From Xenorhabdus budapestensis (GTDB lineage Bacteria > Pseudomonadota > Gammaproteobacteria > Enterobacterales > Enterobacteriaceae): a stretch of DNA of 64,000 nucleotides. Made by a program: the position numbers and the translations under genes. Positions 19,991-28,941 of this stretch are shown here, piece after piece; the first letter of the stretch is position 1; each line of letters starts with the position of its first letter. Location: the NCBI RefSeq assembly GCF_002632465.1, contig NZ_NIBS01000002.1, positions 186,001 through 250,000 of the forward strand, in the 5' to 3' direction. The notes under the pieces were generated by a model. It saw only the letters and a list, made by a program, of their open reading frames with translations. It did no database searches and was not told where the DNA came from.

Positions 19991-21069
19991 ACACTCCCCC
20001 TATGGCGTAACACGATGCTCAAGAAGAAAGGAACACCAACCAAAGACGTCACAATTCCCACGGGTATGATGACACCTGGGATCAAATTCTTGGACGCAAT
20101 AGACGCCATTGATAGTACCAGTGCACCAATCAGAGCACTCGCTGGCAAATAGAAGCGGTGATCTTCACCAAACATCAGTTTGGCAATATGGGGAGCAATC
20201 AGGCCAATAAACGCAATCGGCCCGACAAACGCCACCGCCAGTGCGGTCAGTATACTAATACGCAATAAAGTTCCCAACCGGAGACGGCGGATATTAATAC
20301 CAAAACTAATTGCCCGATCTTCCCCTAGACGCAAAGCGGTCAGTTTCCAGGAATTCATCATAGAAACAGGCATAAGCATCAGGAATACCAGCAGCAAAAT
20401 ACCCAGTTTGCCCCATGTTGCCTTTGAAAGACTGCCCATTGTCCAGAAAACCAGCCCCTGCAAGGTATCTTCCGTCGCAATAAACTGCATCATAGAAACC
20501 AGCGCATCGAAGGTAAATACCATTGCAATACCAAATAGCACCACGCCAGAAGTGGCAACTTTTGTCCAACGTGTAATACCATCAAGCATCAAAGCAGCCA
20601 ACAGAGCAAAAATAAAAGCATTTGCAGAGATAAGCCACTGATCAGGTATTCCCGGAATACCAATACCCAATACGATTGCCAATGCCGCACCAAAAGAAGC
20701 GGCATTGGAAACGCCCAATGTAAATGGGCTGGCCAACGGATTATTCAGAATGGTCTGCATTTCAGCTCCCGCCAGCCCCAGAGACAAGCCAACCACTACC
20801 GCCATCAAGGCATAAGGTAATCGGATATCCCAGACAATTACCCGGGTTCCTGCATCCATACTCTCCGGCGAAATCAGTGTCTGCCAGAGAGCAGATAAAG
20901 ATAACCCTGATGGCCCCATTGTAAAGTCCAATACTAAAGAGATGCAGATAACCAAAACTATCAACAAAATCCATGCAATACGTCGATGCAGAATGTGACG
21001 ATAGTGTGCTTTGATATCATACTCACCTTGTTGTTTCACCATTGGCATAGGCTCGGTAGTGACGCTCAT
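19987..21069 (-). CDS. Siderophore ABC transporter permease (FecCD/BtuC type)
   Basis: Inner-membrane permease of 360 residues with about 9-10 hydrophobic segments. It carries FecCD family blocks: DIRLPYALMAVVVGLSLGLAGAEMQTILNNPLASPFTLGVSNAASFGAA-type text, then GPIAFIGLIAPHIAKLMFGEDHRFYLPASALIGAL near the C-terminus. Only one permease gene is present, so it should work as a homodimer, as BtuC does, unlike FepDG. It sits between the binding-protein gene (20 bases) and the ATPase (4-base overlap). Confidence 0.9.
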   Translation of the reverse strand: MSVTTEPMPMVKQQGEYDIKAHYRHILHRRIAWILLIVLVICISLVLDFTMGPSGLSLSALWQTLISPESMDAGTRVIVWDIRLPYALMAVVVGLSLGLAGAEMQTILNNPLASPFTLGVSNAASFGAALAIVLGIGIPGIPDQWLISANAFIFALLAALMLDGITRWTKVATSGVVLFGIAMVFTFDALVSMMQFIATEDTLQGLVFWTMGSLSKATWGKLGILLLVFLMLMPVSMMNSWKLTALRLGEDRAISFGINIRRLRLGTLLRISILTALAVAFVGPIAFIGLIAPHIAKLMFGEDHRFYLPASALIGALVLSMASIASKNLIPGVIIPVGIVTSLVGVPFFLSIVLRHRGSV

Positions 21070-21088
21070 TTTTATTACCTGTTACTGC

Positions 21089-22240
21089 TTATTTCTCACT
21101 GACCCAATATGTGCCTGCTGGTTCAATAGCTAAGAATTTAGAATGAAGTTCTTTTAATGTTTGATGTGGATCTAAATCAGCAAATTTTTCAGGATAGAAC
21201 CACTTAGCAAAAACTTGGGTAACTACAACGTTATAAGGCGAATTATAGTAATGGTGCCAGATAGCATGGGTACGACCTTCTTTCACTGCGGTCAGGTTAT
21301 TAATGCCTCTGCGTTCAGTGATGGATTTCAAACCAGCGCGGGCAATATCTACGGAAGTTTGAGCGCCCATCTGGATACCTTCGCCCTTCTCACCGGGATC
21401 TTGCGCACCACTGGCGATGTAAATATAAGGATCAACAGCAATCACTTTTTCCAGATTCATTGTACCCAGCGGAGTTGGCAGAACATCTTTAGCGATATTT
21501 TTACCGCCAGCCAGATCAATAAAGTTCCCCATGTTGCCATTGCCTGCCGTACCACAGCAATCTTCGATAGAACCTGCTTTCAGATCAATAAATACAGAAG
21601 GTTTTTGCTCTGCTGGTATACGGTCAGTAATATCAGTTACCAGTTTCTGATTTTTTTCATAAAAATCAGCGTAAGCATTCGCTTGTTCCTCGCGGTGCAG
21701 CACCTTACCTAACATACGAATACTCGGTAGTGTGTTTTTCAGTGGATTGTTGCGAAAATCAACAAAAACAACAGGAGTACCTGCTTTTTCTAATTGTTTA
21801 ACCAATTCACTGTTTTTGCCTAGGCCATGACCAGACAAACCGAAGATAGCCACATCAGGATTCAACGTCAGCACTTTTTCAGAACTGACACTATCAGCAC
21901 TGGTGTTACCTATCAGAGGAATATTGTCAATTTCAGGGAATTTGGCTTTATAGATAGAGTAAGTTTGTGGGTCAAGTTTACGGAAATCCCCCTGCCAACC
22001 CGCGATACGAGCCAGAGGTTTATCTCCTTCTAATAATGCGATTGCGTGGAATAAACGACCTTCACCCAACAAGATACGATTGACTTTTTCAGGCACTTCT
22101 ACAGTACGTCCAGCAACATCCGTGACTGTTTCAGCCCAAGATGCAAAACTTGTCATCATCGCAGAGCTTGCCAATAGACTGATACTCACGCCTTTCACGA
22201 TTGTTTGAAATCCAAACTTCACTTTAGTTAGCCTCTTCAT
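21089..22240 (-). CDS. Siderophore ABC transporter periplasmic binding protein
   Basis: Periplasmic substrate-binding protein of the TroA/FecB-like class, 383 residues. The N-terminus has a basic start and hydrophobic core ending SFASWAETVT, so cleavage is probably after ASWA. The mature part begins VTDVAGRTVEVPEKVNRILLGEG, the family opening, and continues NPDVAIFG and GKNIAKDVLPTPLGTMNLEKVIAVDPYIYIASG. An unusual CC pair (SIEDCCGTAGNG) may form a loop disulfide. It is the first gene of the operon, with a Fur-box match 32-46 bases before its start. Confidence 0.87.
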   Translation of the reverse strand: MKRLTKVKFGFQTIVKGVSISLLASSAMMTSFASWAETVTDVAGRTVEVPEKVNRILLGEGRLFHAIALLEGDKPLARIAGWQGDFRKLDPQTYSIYKAKFPEIDNIPLIGNTSADSVSSEKVLTLNPDVAIFGLSGHGLGKNSELVKQLEKAGTPVVFVDFRNNPLKNTLPSIRMLGKVLHREEQANAYADFYEKNQKLVTDITDRIPAEQKPSVFIDLKAGSIEDCCGTAGNGNMGNFIDLAGGKNIAKDVLPTPLGTMNLEKVIAVDPYIYIASGAQDPGEKGEGIQMGAQTSVDIARAGLKSITERRGINNLTAVKEGRTHAIWHHYYNSPYNVVVTQVFAKWFYPEKFADLDPHQTLKELHSKFLAIEPAGTYWVSEK

Positions 22241-22271
22241 GCAATAATTTTGCTGTTAACAATAAAGCAAA

Positions 22272-22286
22272 TAAGAATAATTATCA
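22272..22286 (-). promoter_or_regulatory. Probable Fur box for the siderophore operon
   Basis: On the minus strand TGATAATTATTCTTA matches the 7-1-7 Fur consensus TGATAATNATTATCA at 12 of 14 defined positions. It lies just upstream of the binding-protein start, where a repressor would cover the promoter, and the operon's iron-uptake function fits Fur control. Confidence 0.75.
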
Positions 22287-22350
22287 ATTCAATTGAATCG
22301 ATATAACCGAAATTTAATTGTTATAATTTTGCTTTAATTCTATAAAAAAT

Positions 22351-22387
22351 AAAAACTGCAAATTCCATCACAGAACAGGCAGTTTTT
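22351..22387 (-). terminator. lysP terminator
   Basis: AAAAACTGC and GCAGTTTTT arms, 65 bases beyond the lysP stop. The minus strand continues into an A/T-rich T run. It separates lysP from the Fur-regulated operon downstream. Confidence 0.65.
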
Positions 22388-22451
22388 TATAAAATACAAA
22401 TAATAATATATTAATAAAAAAGCATCATTCTATCGATTTTCCATTAACAAT

Positions 22452-23939
22452 TTATTCATAATTTGTATTCTTTAATGATGGAAATTCCATCTCGCTGTAT
22501 TTGACAAAACGCGTTTTCTTTTTCAGCTTGTAACTAAACCAAATAATTAAGAATAATGGCATACCGATATAAGTCGCCGTAACACCATACCAGTCTATAG
22601 TATCTTGCAGGAATGCCTGATAGTTCTGGCCCAATGTGATCAACAGACACAGGATAAATGCAAAAATCGGCCCGATAGGGAAAAAGCCGGAGCGATATGG
22701 CAGTTCATTGAGATCTCGCCCTTGAGCAATATAACCCTTACGGAAACGATAGTGACTAATCGCAATACCAAGCCATGCAATAAAACCTGTCATACCCGAG
22801 GTATTCAACAACCACAAATATACCGTCTGGTTGCCAAACATTGAGCTGAGAAAACATAATCCCGCCACCACGGTTGTAGCATAAAGCGCGTTACGTGGAA
22901 CACCGCCTTTTGACAGATGACCAAAAACCTTAGGTGCCTTACCTTCTCGTGCTAATGTGAACAACATGCGGGTAGAAGCGTACATTCCCGAGTTTCCCGC
23001 AGATAGTACAGCGGTTAAGATTACTGCGTTCATCACGGCTGCTGCTGATAATAACCCCGCATTTTCAAATACCAATGTGAATGGGCTGACACTAATGTCC
23101 TTCACACCATTACGTAACAAACTCGGATCTGTATAAGGAATAATTAAGCTGATAATTAAAATGGCAAACACATAAAATAATAAGATACGCCAGAATACTT
23201 TACGTACAGCACGGGGAATGTTTTTCGCGGGATCTTTTGATTCCCCTGCTGTGATACCAATAAGTTCAGTCCCCTGAAACGAGAAACCAACAATCATTGC
23301 CACCCCAATCATGGCCGCAAATCCACCAGCAAACGGTGCATCACCAATAGCCCAGTTATGCCAGCCAGCTCCTTCGGCGCCTTTCATGATACCGACAATC
23401 ATCAGAATGCCGACAACAATGAAAACAATAACTGTAGAAACTTTGATTAGGGAGAACCAATATTCCGATTCTCCGAACCCTTTAACTGAAATAAAGTTCA
23501 ACAGGAAAATCAAGCTAAGGAATAAAGCACTCCATATCCAGCCCGGTGCATCCGGGAACCAATATCCCATCACCAATTGAGCGGCAACAAGGTCAACTGC
23601 TATCGTAACAGCCCAGTTGTACCAATAGTTCCACCCTAATGCGAAACCAAAGCCTTCATCAACATAATTGGAACCATAGGTAGAAAACGACCCTGATACC
23701 GGCATGTAAGCAGCCAATTCGCCCAAGCTGGTCATCAGAAAATAGACCATCAGGCCGATCAGTGCATATGAAAGCAAGGCTCCACCTGGGCCAGCTTTCG
23801 AAATGGTCGCTCCAGAAGCAACAAACAATCCTGTGCCAATTGATCCACCAATGGCAATCATCGCCATATGTCGTGCTTTTAATTCACGGCGCAAGGTTTT
23901 TGGAGCCTGATCCCGTGGCGTGCTTTGTTCTTGAGACAT
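22452..23939 (-). CDS. lysP: Lysine-specific permease LysP
   Basis: Inner-membrane lysine/H+ symporter of the APC superfamily that in E. coli also inhibits CadC; 495 residues with about 12 membrane segments. It is near-identical to E. coli LysP over long blocks: RRELKARHMAMIAIGGSIGT, SLGELAAYMPVSGSFSTYGS, GFSFQGTELIGITAGES, and FGNQTVYLWLLNTSGMTGFI. It is transcribed after yeiE on the same strand, with 158 bases between them containing an inverted repeat. Confidence 0.96.
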   Translation of the reverse strand: MSQEQSTPRDQAPKTLRRELKARHMAMIAIGGSIGTGLFVASGATISKAGPGGALLSYALIGLMVYFLMTSLGELAAYMPVSGSFSTYGSNYVDEGFGFALGWNYWYNWAVTIAVDLVAAQLVMGYWFPDAPGWIWSALFLSLIFLLNFISVKGFGESEYWFSLIKVSTVIVFIVVGILMIVGIMKGAEGAGWHNWAIGDAPFAGGFAAMIGVAMIVGFSFQGTELIGITAGESKDPAKNIPRAVRKVFWRILLFYVFAILIISLIIPYTDPSLLRNGVKDISVSPFTLVFENAGLLSAAAVMNAVILTAVLSAGNSGMYASTRMLFTLAREGKAPKVFGHLSKGGVPRNALYATTVVAGLCFLSSMFGNQTVYLWLLNTSGMTGFIAWLGIAISHYRFRKGYIAQGRDLNELPYRSGFFPIGPIFAFILCLLITLGQNYQAFLQDTIDWYGVTATYIGMPLFLIIWFSYKLKKKTRFVKYSEMEFPSLKNTNYE

Positions 23940-24011
23940 TCTATTCCTATATCATCGAGAATAATTTTTAGTGCAGGATTGTAACAAATCTTCGTCTCCA
24001 GAATAGCGGCG

Positions 24012-24050
24012 ATTGGCGGTTATAAGATACCTTCATGATCAGCCGCCAAT
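24012..24050. repeat. Inverted repeat between yeiE and lysP
   Basis: ATTGGCGG (24012-24019) and CCGCCAAT (24043-24050), each followed by a TATAAG copy, form a hairpin in the 158-base gap. It may end yeiE transcription or act in lysP control. T runs are poor. Confidence 0.45.
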
Positions 24051-24097
24051 TATAAGCTACACGATTATATGTCATTCCATATGGCATTAAATTGATG

Positions 24098-24961
24098 CTA
24101 ATGACAGTAGCTCAATAATTTTTGTAATGCATTAGACATGTGTTTCTGTCGGTGATAAATCAGATAAAGCGTACGATAAAGTTGTAGCCCCGGTATCATT
24201 AATTCAATCAATGTGCCATTCTGTACCTGTTCCCGAATAACCCGACGCGACAAACAGCTAATTCCCATTCCATACTGAACGGCATGTTTGATGGCTTCCG
24301 AATTGCCTAATTCCATTGCAATATTGAACCGAGGCATCTGTGAGAACAAAAGATGGTCGAGAACTTCCCTTGTTCCTGAACCTTTCTCTCTTAATATCCA
24401 GGGGGCCTTAATCAGATCTTCCACCGTCAAATTAGCGTTCGCCAGTGGGCTTCCTGGTGAAGCGAAAATAATCAGTTCATCTTTCATCCACGGTTGACTA
24501 ATTAATTCAGGATTGTGACACAATCCTTCAATCAAGCCCAAATCGACCCGGAATTCCACAACCGACTTTATAACATCTTCAGTGTTGCTGATATTCAACT
24601 CCAATGGTGTATCAGGATAATCCCGACGGTATTTCGCCAGCATTTCAGGCAACATATAGTTACCAATCGTGCTACTGGCTGCCAGTCGCAGTGCTCCCAA
24701 ATCCAATTTGAAAAGCTGCTCCACCTCACCAGCCTGTTCAAGCAGTGCCAATGCTTTAGGGTAGAGCAAACGACCATGTTCATTAGTAACCAGTCGTTTT
24801 CCTACTCTGTCAAAAAGCTGTACACCCAACTGCCCTTCAAGATCTGTTAATGAAGCACTTACCGCAGATTGTGATAACGCTAATTGTTGAGAAGCCTGTG
24901 TCGTTGAACCACTTTTCAGAACTTCTGCAAAAATCTCCAGCTGTCTCAGAGTGATACGCAT
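24098..24961 (-). CDS. yeiE: LysR-family regulator YeiE
   Basis: LysR-type transcription factor of 287 residues. The N-terminal winged helix ([31 protein letters not shown] region, residues 3-60) is followed by a periplasmic-binding-protein-like effector domain. In E. coli YeiE has been linked to iron-limitation genes, and in related bacteria to sulfite sensing and activation of yeiH. It diverges from yeiH across 191 bases, the usual LysR regulator-target geometry, so control of yeiH is likely. Confidence 0.9.
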   Translation of the reverse strand: MRITLRQLEIFAEVLKSGSTTQASQQLALSQSAVSASLTDLEGQLGVQLFDRVGKRLVTNEHGRLLYPKALALLEQAGEVEQLFKLDLGALRLAASSTIGNYMLPEMLAKYRRDYPDTPLELNISNTEDVIKSVVEFRVDLGLIEGLCHNPELISQPWMKDELIIFASPGSPLANANLTVEDLIKAPWILREKGSGTREVLDHLLFSQMPRFNIAMELGNSEAIKHAVQYGMGISCLSRRVIREQVQNGTLIELMIPGLQLYRTLYLIYHRQKHMSNALQKLLSYCH

Positions 24962-25152
24962 ATGGCCTCGCGGGAAGCAAAAAATAAAATGATAAGATAA
25001 TCTTGATTTTAGACACTATTACGCAACTTAACAAAAGTCGCCTTTAATTAATCCAATTTACTGGTTAAATATATAAAAATAATAAATTTTAATAATTAAA
25101 TTATTTGCTATATGCTTAGTTCTAAAATACATAAGTAATACGAGTGGCAATA

Positions 25153-26235
25153 ATGTCTGAAAGTAAAATTGATGCAACTGGCACAGCTCTCCGTCACCTT
25201 GCACTACATTTCATTCCCGGATTTGTATTAACTGTAATACTGACAACAATTGCCGCTTATCTGAGCCAGATCCCATGGTTTACCAATCTGGGACTCAGTG
25301 TTTTGACCATCGCAATTCTACTGGGGATTATTGTCGGAAATACGCTATATCCTTCATTAAAATCAACTTGTGGCAAAGGGATCCATTTCGCCAAACACTA
25401 TCTGTTGAGAGCAGGTATTATTCTTTATGGCTTTCGATTAACATTCCAGCAAATCACCGATGTTGGAGTAACAGGCATATTGATTGATGTTATTATGCTA
25501 TCCTCCACTTTTTTTATTGCGTTATGGCTTGGGCACGTTTTTTTCAGAATGGATAGTCAGACAGTCATGCTGATTGGCGCAGGAAGCAGCATTTGTGGTG
25601 CCGCTGCGGTTATGGCTACTGAAACTGTCGTCAAGGCCTCTTCCGACAACGTCGCCGTTGCCATTTCTACAGTTGTGATATTCGGCACACTTGCCATCTT
25701 TATTTATCCCTGGTTTTATCAAATTAACATCCAACATCAGTGGTTCTCTTTTTCTCAAACAGAATTTGGCATGTTTTCCGGCTCTACCATTCATGAAATT
25801 GCCCAAGTCGTTGCTGTTGGTCATACACAAGGAAATGATGCTGAAAATACGGCCGTTATCAGCAAAATGATCCGCGTCATGATGCTGGCTCCCTTTTTGT
25901 TACTACTTTCTGGTTATATTAGTCGTACAGAGGCTAAAAACTGTGCCAACGATCATGGAAAAGCGTCAATTACCATCCCATGGTTTGCGGTATTTTTTAT
26001 CGTTACAGCAGGTTTCAACTCTCTTCAGTTATTACCTGCGTCCATTGTCAGCTATATCATTATTGTTGATACTATCATGCTAACAATGGCTATGGTTGCT
26101 TTAGGATTAACAACCCATGTCAGTGCAATTCGTCAAGCTGGCACTAAACCTATTTTGTTAGCCTTTCTTTTGTTTATCTGGTTGATGGTTGGAGGACTAA
26201 TCATCAATAAAAGCATTCATCATTTATTTGGTTAA
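25153..26235 (+). CDS. yeiH: YeiH family membrane protein (UPF0324)
   Basis: An integral inner-membrane protein of about 360 residues with roughly ten hydrophobic segments. Conserved UPF0324 blocks include ILLGIIVGNTLYPSL, RAGIILYGFRLTFQQI, GAGSSICGAAAVMATE, STIHEIAQVVAVGH, and MAMVALGLTTHVSAI. A role in sulfite tolerance/export has been reported for relatives. The start is the ATG at 25153; a GTG nine bases upstream is less likely. It is divergent from yeiE and followed by nfo. Confidence 0.9.
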   Translation: MSESKIDATGTALRHLALHFIPGFVLTVILTTIAAYLSQIPWFTNLGLSVLTIAILLGIIVGNTLYPSLKSTCGKGIHFAKHYLLRAGIILYGFRLTFQQITDVGVTGILIDVIMLSSTFFIALWLGHVFFRMDSQTVMLIGAGSSICGAAAVMATETVVKASSDNVAVAISTVVIFGTLAIFIYPWFYQINIQHQWFSFSQTEFGMFSGSTIHEIAQVVAVGHTQGNDAENTAVISKMIRVMMLAPFLLLLSGYISRTEAKNCANDHGKASITIPWFAVFFIVTAGFNSLQLLPASIVSYIIIVDTIMLTMAMVALGLTTHVSAIRQAGTKPILLAFLLFIWLMVGGLIINKSIHHLFG

Positions 26236-26243
26236 CATTATTT

Positions 26244-26291
26244 GCCCAAACGTTCGGCTTTACATTTCAGGTGCTGCGTTACTGTTTGGGC
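26244..26291. repeat. Long inverted repeat after yeiH
   Basis: GCCCAAAC (26244-26251) and GTTTGGGC (26284-26291) close a 32-base loop containing shorter complementary pieces (AACG/CGTT). It lies 9 bases after the yeiH stop, so it may be a terminator-like or dispersed repeat structure. There is no long T run. Confidence 0.45.
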
Positions 26292-26360
26292 TCATGCCTT
26301 ACAGAATTTCATTAACAACAAGAACAATGCATAATTAATGAAACAAAACAGGAGAAAAAT

Positions 26361-27203
26361 ATGAAATTTGTTGGAGCCCATGTGAGCGCTGCTGGTGGTG
26401 TTGATCAAGCTGTAATTCGAGCTCATGAATTAAAAGCAACCGCTTTTGCACTGTTCACAAAAAATCAACGCCAATGGAATGCCCCTCCTTTATCAACAGA
26501 AGTGATTGATAAATTTAAAGCTAATTGTGAGCACTACGGCTACGGCAGCCGACAAATTCTTCCTCATGACAGTTATCTAATTAATCTGGGACACCCTGAA
26601 GCAGAAGGGCTGGAAAAATCCCGCGCTGCATTTCTTGATGAAATGAAGCGTTGTGAACTGTTAGGTATTGATTTACTTAATTTTCACCCCGGCAGTCATC
26701 TTAATAAAATTGATATTGATAAGTGCCTTGCCCGCATTGCGGAATCTATCAATATTGTGTTAGACAAAACACAAGGTGTGACGGCTGTGATTGAAAATAC
26801 TGCCGGGCAAGGAACCAATCTTGGTTTTAAATTTGAGCAGTTAGCTGCCATTATTGAGGGTGTCGAAGATAAAAGCCGGGTCGGTGTTTGCATTGATACC
26901 TGCCACGCTTTTGCAGCAGGTTATGATTTGCGTACAGAGAAAGATTGTAATTCCATATTTAAAGCATTCGATGAAATTGTGGGATTCAAATATCTGCGAG
27001 CTATGCACCTTAATGATGCCAAAAGCGAATTCTCCAGCCGTGTTGACCGCCATCACAGCCTTGGTGAAGGTAACATTGGTAAAACACCTTTCAGCTATAT
27101 TATGAAAGATAACCGTTTCAATGACATTCCGATGGTACTTGAAACGATCAATCCAGATATTTGGGATCAAGAAATTGCCTGGTTAAAATCACAGCAAATT
27201 TGA
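26361..27203 (+). CDS. nfo: Endonuclease IV
   Basis: AP endonuclease of base-excision repair, 280 residues, a TIM barrel with a trinuclear zinc site. Metal-ligand motifs are visible: [75 protein letters not shown], and VLETIN. AGGAG lies before the ATG. Its stop abuts the stop of convergent fruK with no base between them. Confidence 0.97.
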   Translation: MKFVGAHVSAAGGVDQAVIRAHELKATAFALFTKNQRQWNAPPLSTEVIDKFKANCEHYGYGSRQILPHDSYLINLGHPEAEGLEKSRAAFLDEMKRCELLGIDLLNFHPGSHLNKIDIDKCLARIAESINIVLDKTQGVTAVIENTAGQGTNLGFKFEQLAAIIEGVEDKSRVGVCIDTCHAFAAGYDLRTEKDCNSIFKAFDEIVGFKYLRAMHLNDAKSEFSSRVDRHHSLGEGNIGKTPFSYIMKDNRFNDIPMVLETINPDIWDQEIAWLKSQQI

Positions 27204-28142
27204 TTACCTGACAGAAGTCAGCTGGATCCTTGACATCATTGATGCCAATTCAGTTCGGCTTCTGATCCCTACATTCGGCTGGCTAACCGTCAGTGCAGAG
27301 ACAGCGGTCGCCAAACGCAATGTATGTTCACTGGATTCACGCATCAATAAACCATAAACCAACCCACCAACCATAGAATCTCCCGCACCAACCGTACTGA
27401 TCACTTCACAATATGGTGGTTTTGCCAGCCATGCACCAGAAGCATTAACCCATAATGCTCCCTGCTCTCCTAATGAAATAACAACATGCGCAATCCCTTT
27501 ATGACGCAATGCATGAGCCGCATCAATTATGCTATCTAAATCAGGCAGAGGTTTACCCGCCCAAATTTCTAATTCATGACGATTGGGTTTTACCAACCAG
27601 GGAGTTGCCTTAAGCCCAGCCACAAATGCTTCCCGGCTGCTGTCAAAGATAATACAAGGGCAACATTGCTGTAATCGTTTCATCCAGTCCGTAAAAGACT
27701 CTGGAGAAACACCTTCCGGCAAGCTGCCACTAACCACAACCATATCAAACTGCCCCAGCCATGAAAGAGAATCATCAATGAATTGATTCCACTCCTCTTC
27801 TGTTACATGGAAACCAGAAAAATTAAAATCCGTTACATCACCATATTTTTCTGTCAGTTTCACATTGATACGTGTTCTGCCAGAAACTAAGTGGAAACGG
27901 TTGTTCATTTGGTTTTCATTGAAAAAATGTTGAAAACCTTCCTGATTTTCTTTTCCCAGAAAACCGCTGACTGTGACATCAATACCTAAATCGCGCAGTA
28001 CCTTCGCAACGTTATTCCCTTTACCGGCAGCATGCAGCCCTGCTGTCTTGACGCGATTAACGGTTCCCTTAACAATATCTGGACACAGGCCAACTAAATC
28101 ATAAGCTGGATTTAAAGTTATTGTGGCAACTCGACGGCTCAT
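27204..28142 (-). CDS. fruK: 1-phosphofructokinase
   Basis: Phosphorylates fructose 1-phosphate to fructose 1,6-bisphosphate. The 312-residue PfkB-family protein closely follows E. coli FruK: ATITLNPAYDLVGLCP, GLHAAGKGNNVAKVLRDLG, TRINVKLTEKYGDVTDFNFSG, WLVKPNRHELE, and the catalytic GAGDSMVGGLVYG. In enterobacteria it lies inside fruBKA. Here neither fruB (upstream) nor fruA (downstream) is present, and nfo begins immediately beyond its stop. A Cra operator match lies 73 bases upstream. It either works with a transporter encoded elsewhere or is a remnant still under control. Confidence 0.94.
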   Translation of the reverse strand: MSRRVATITLNPAYDLVGLCPDIVKGTVNRVKTAGLHAAGKGNNVAKVLRDLGIDVTVSGFLGKENQEGFQHFFNENQMNNRFHLVSGRTRINVKLTEKYGDVTDFNFSGFHVTEEEWNQFIDDSLSWLGQFDMVVVSGSLPEGVSPESFTDWMKRLQQCCPCIIFDSSREAFVAGLKATPWLVKPNRHELEIWAGKPLPDLDSIIDAAHALRHKGIAHVVISLGEQGALWVNASGAWLAKPPYCEVISTVGAGDSMVGGLVYGLLMRESSEHTLRLATAVSALTVSQPNVGIRSRTELASMMSRIQLTSVR

Positions 28143-28214
28143 CTTGCCTAGTTTCTCCTGAATAAATAATCATAAGTCATATTAAAATTCCTCTATTATT
28201 TATAACATCAAAAT

Positions 28215-28226
28215 TGAATCGTTTCA
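28215..28226 (-). promoter_or_regulatory. Probable Cra (FruR) operator for fruK
   Basis: TGAATCGTTTCA is a strong match to the palindromic Cra operator. It is placed 73 bases before the fruK start, as expected for fructose-inducible control. Confidence 0.7.
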
Positions 28227-28384
28227 GTTAAAATTGCTATTAGATGGATCATTGTGTTATCTCGATCCAAGAGTAAAAATACGCCCGACAGAAAATTTTT
28301 TGGCAAATGACGAAGAAAACCACCACAACTAATTTGAAATTTCTCTTCCACAACGTGGATAGTTCACAAACAAAGGAATAACGC

Positions 28385-28804
28385 ATGTCAGTTGTTGTAG
28401 GAGTTGGTGTCATCATCATTAATAATAAAGGGGAAGTTTTACTGGGAAAACGGATAGGAAAACACGCCCCATTCTGGTCAATATTCGGTGGCCATGTTGA
28501 TCCTGGTGAAACTTTTGAAGAGTGTGCTATTCGGGAAATTCAAGAAGAAATCGGGCTAACAATTCAAAATCCTCAGGTTTATGGGATTTGCAATAATATC
28601 CAGACCTATCATGATGAAGGAAAACATACGGTTTCTGTCTGTTTACTGGCTCATCATTCCGGTGGAGAGCCTCATTTAATAGAGCCGGAAAAATGTGACC
28701 AATTAATTTGGTGCGACCCCAATAATCTTCCTGAACCCCATTTCGAAGCCAGTCGTACCGCCATTAAACTGTGGCAAGCGAAAAAATTCTATTTATCTGT
28801 TTAA
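28385..28804 (+). CDS. Nudix hydrolase (NUDT15/MutT-like)
   Basis: A 139-residue Nudix pyrophosphohydrolase. The Nudix box GGHVDPGETFEECAIREIQE-EIGL fits G-x5-E-x7-REUXEEXGU with all the metal-binding acidic residues. The N-terminus VGVGVIIINNKGEVLLGKR is the first strand and substrate loop. Short single-domain members clean up oxidised or unusual nucleotides; the substrate cannot be assigned from sequence. It stands alone between fruK and mtr, and it is not at this position in E. coli. Confidence 0.88.
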   Translation: MSVVVGVGVIIINNKGEVLLGKRIGKHAPFWSIFGGHVDPGETFEECAIREIQEEIGLTIQNPQVYGICNNIQTYHDEGKHTVSVCLLAHHSGGEPHLIEPEKCDQLIWCDPNNLPEPHFEASRTAIKLWQAKKFYLSV

Positions 28805-28894
28805 TAAATTGATTCTCTATCAATGTATACAGAATAAGACAACAGCTACTTGTACAGTCTCATAATTAACTGTTTACACACATCATTCATTAAT

Positions 28895-28913
28895 GTATCG
28901 TCGAGCTAGTACA
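28895..28913 (+). promoter_or_regulatory. Probable TrpR operator upstream of mtr
   Basis: GTATCGTCGAGCTAGTACA resembles known TrpR operators, especially the right half (AGCTAGTACA; E. coli trpR has AGCGAGTACA). It overlaps a candidate -10 region spaced from TTTACA at 28873-28878, and lies 29 bases before the mtr start. The left half is degenerate. Confidence 0.45.
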
Positions 28914-28941
28914 AGGTAACACTGATTCATCAGGAGTCTAT

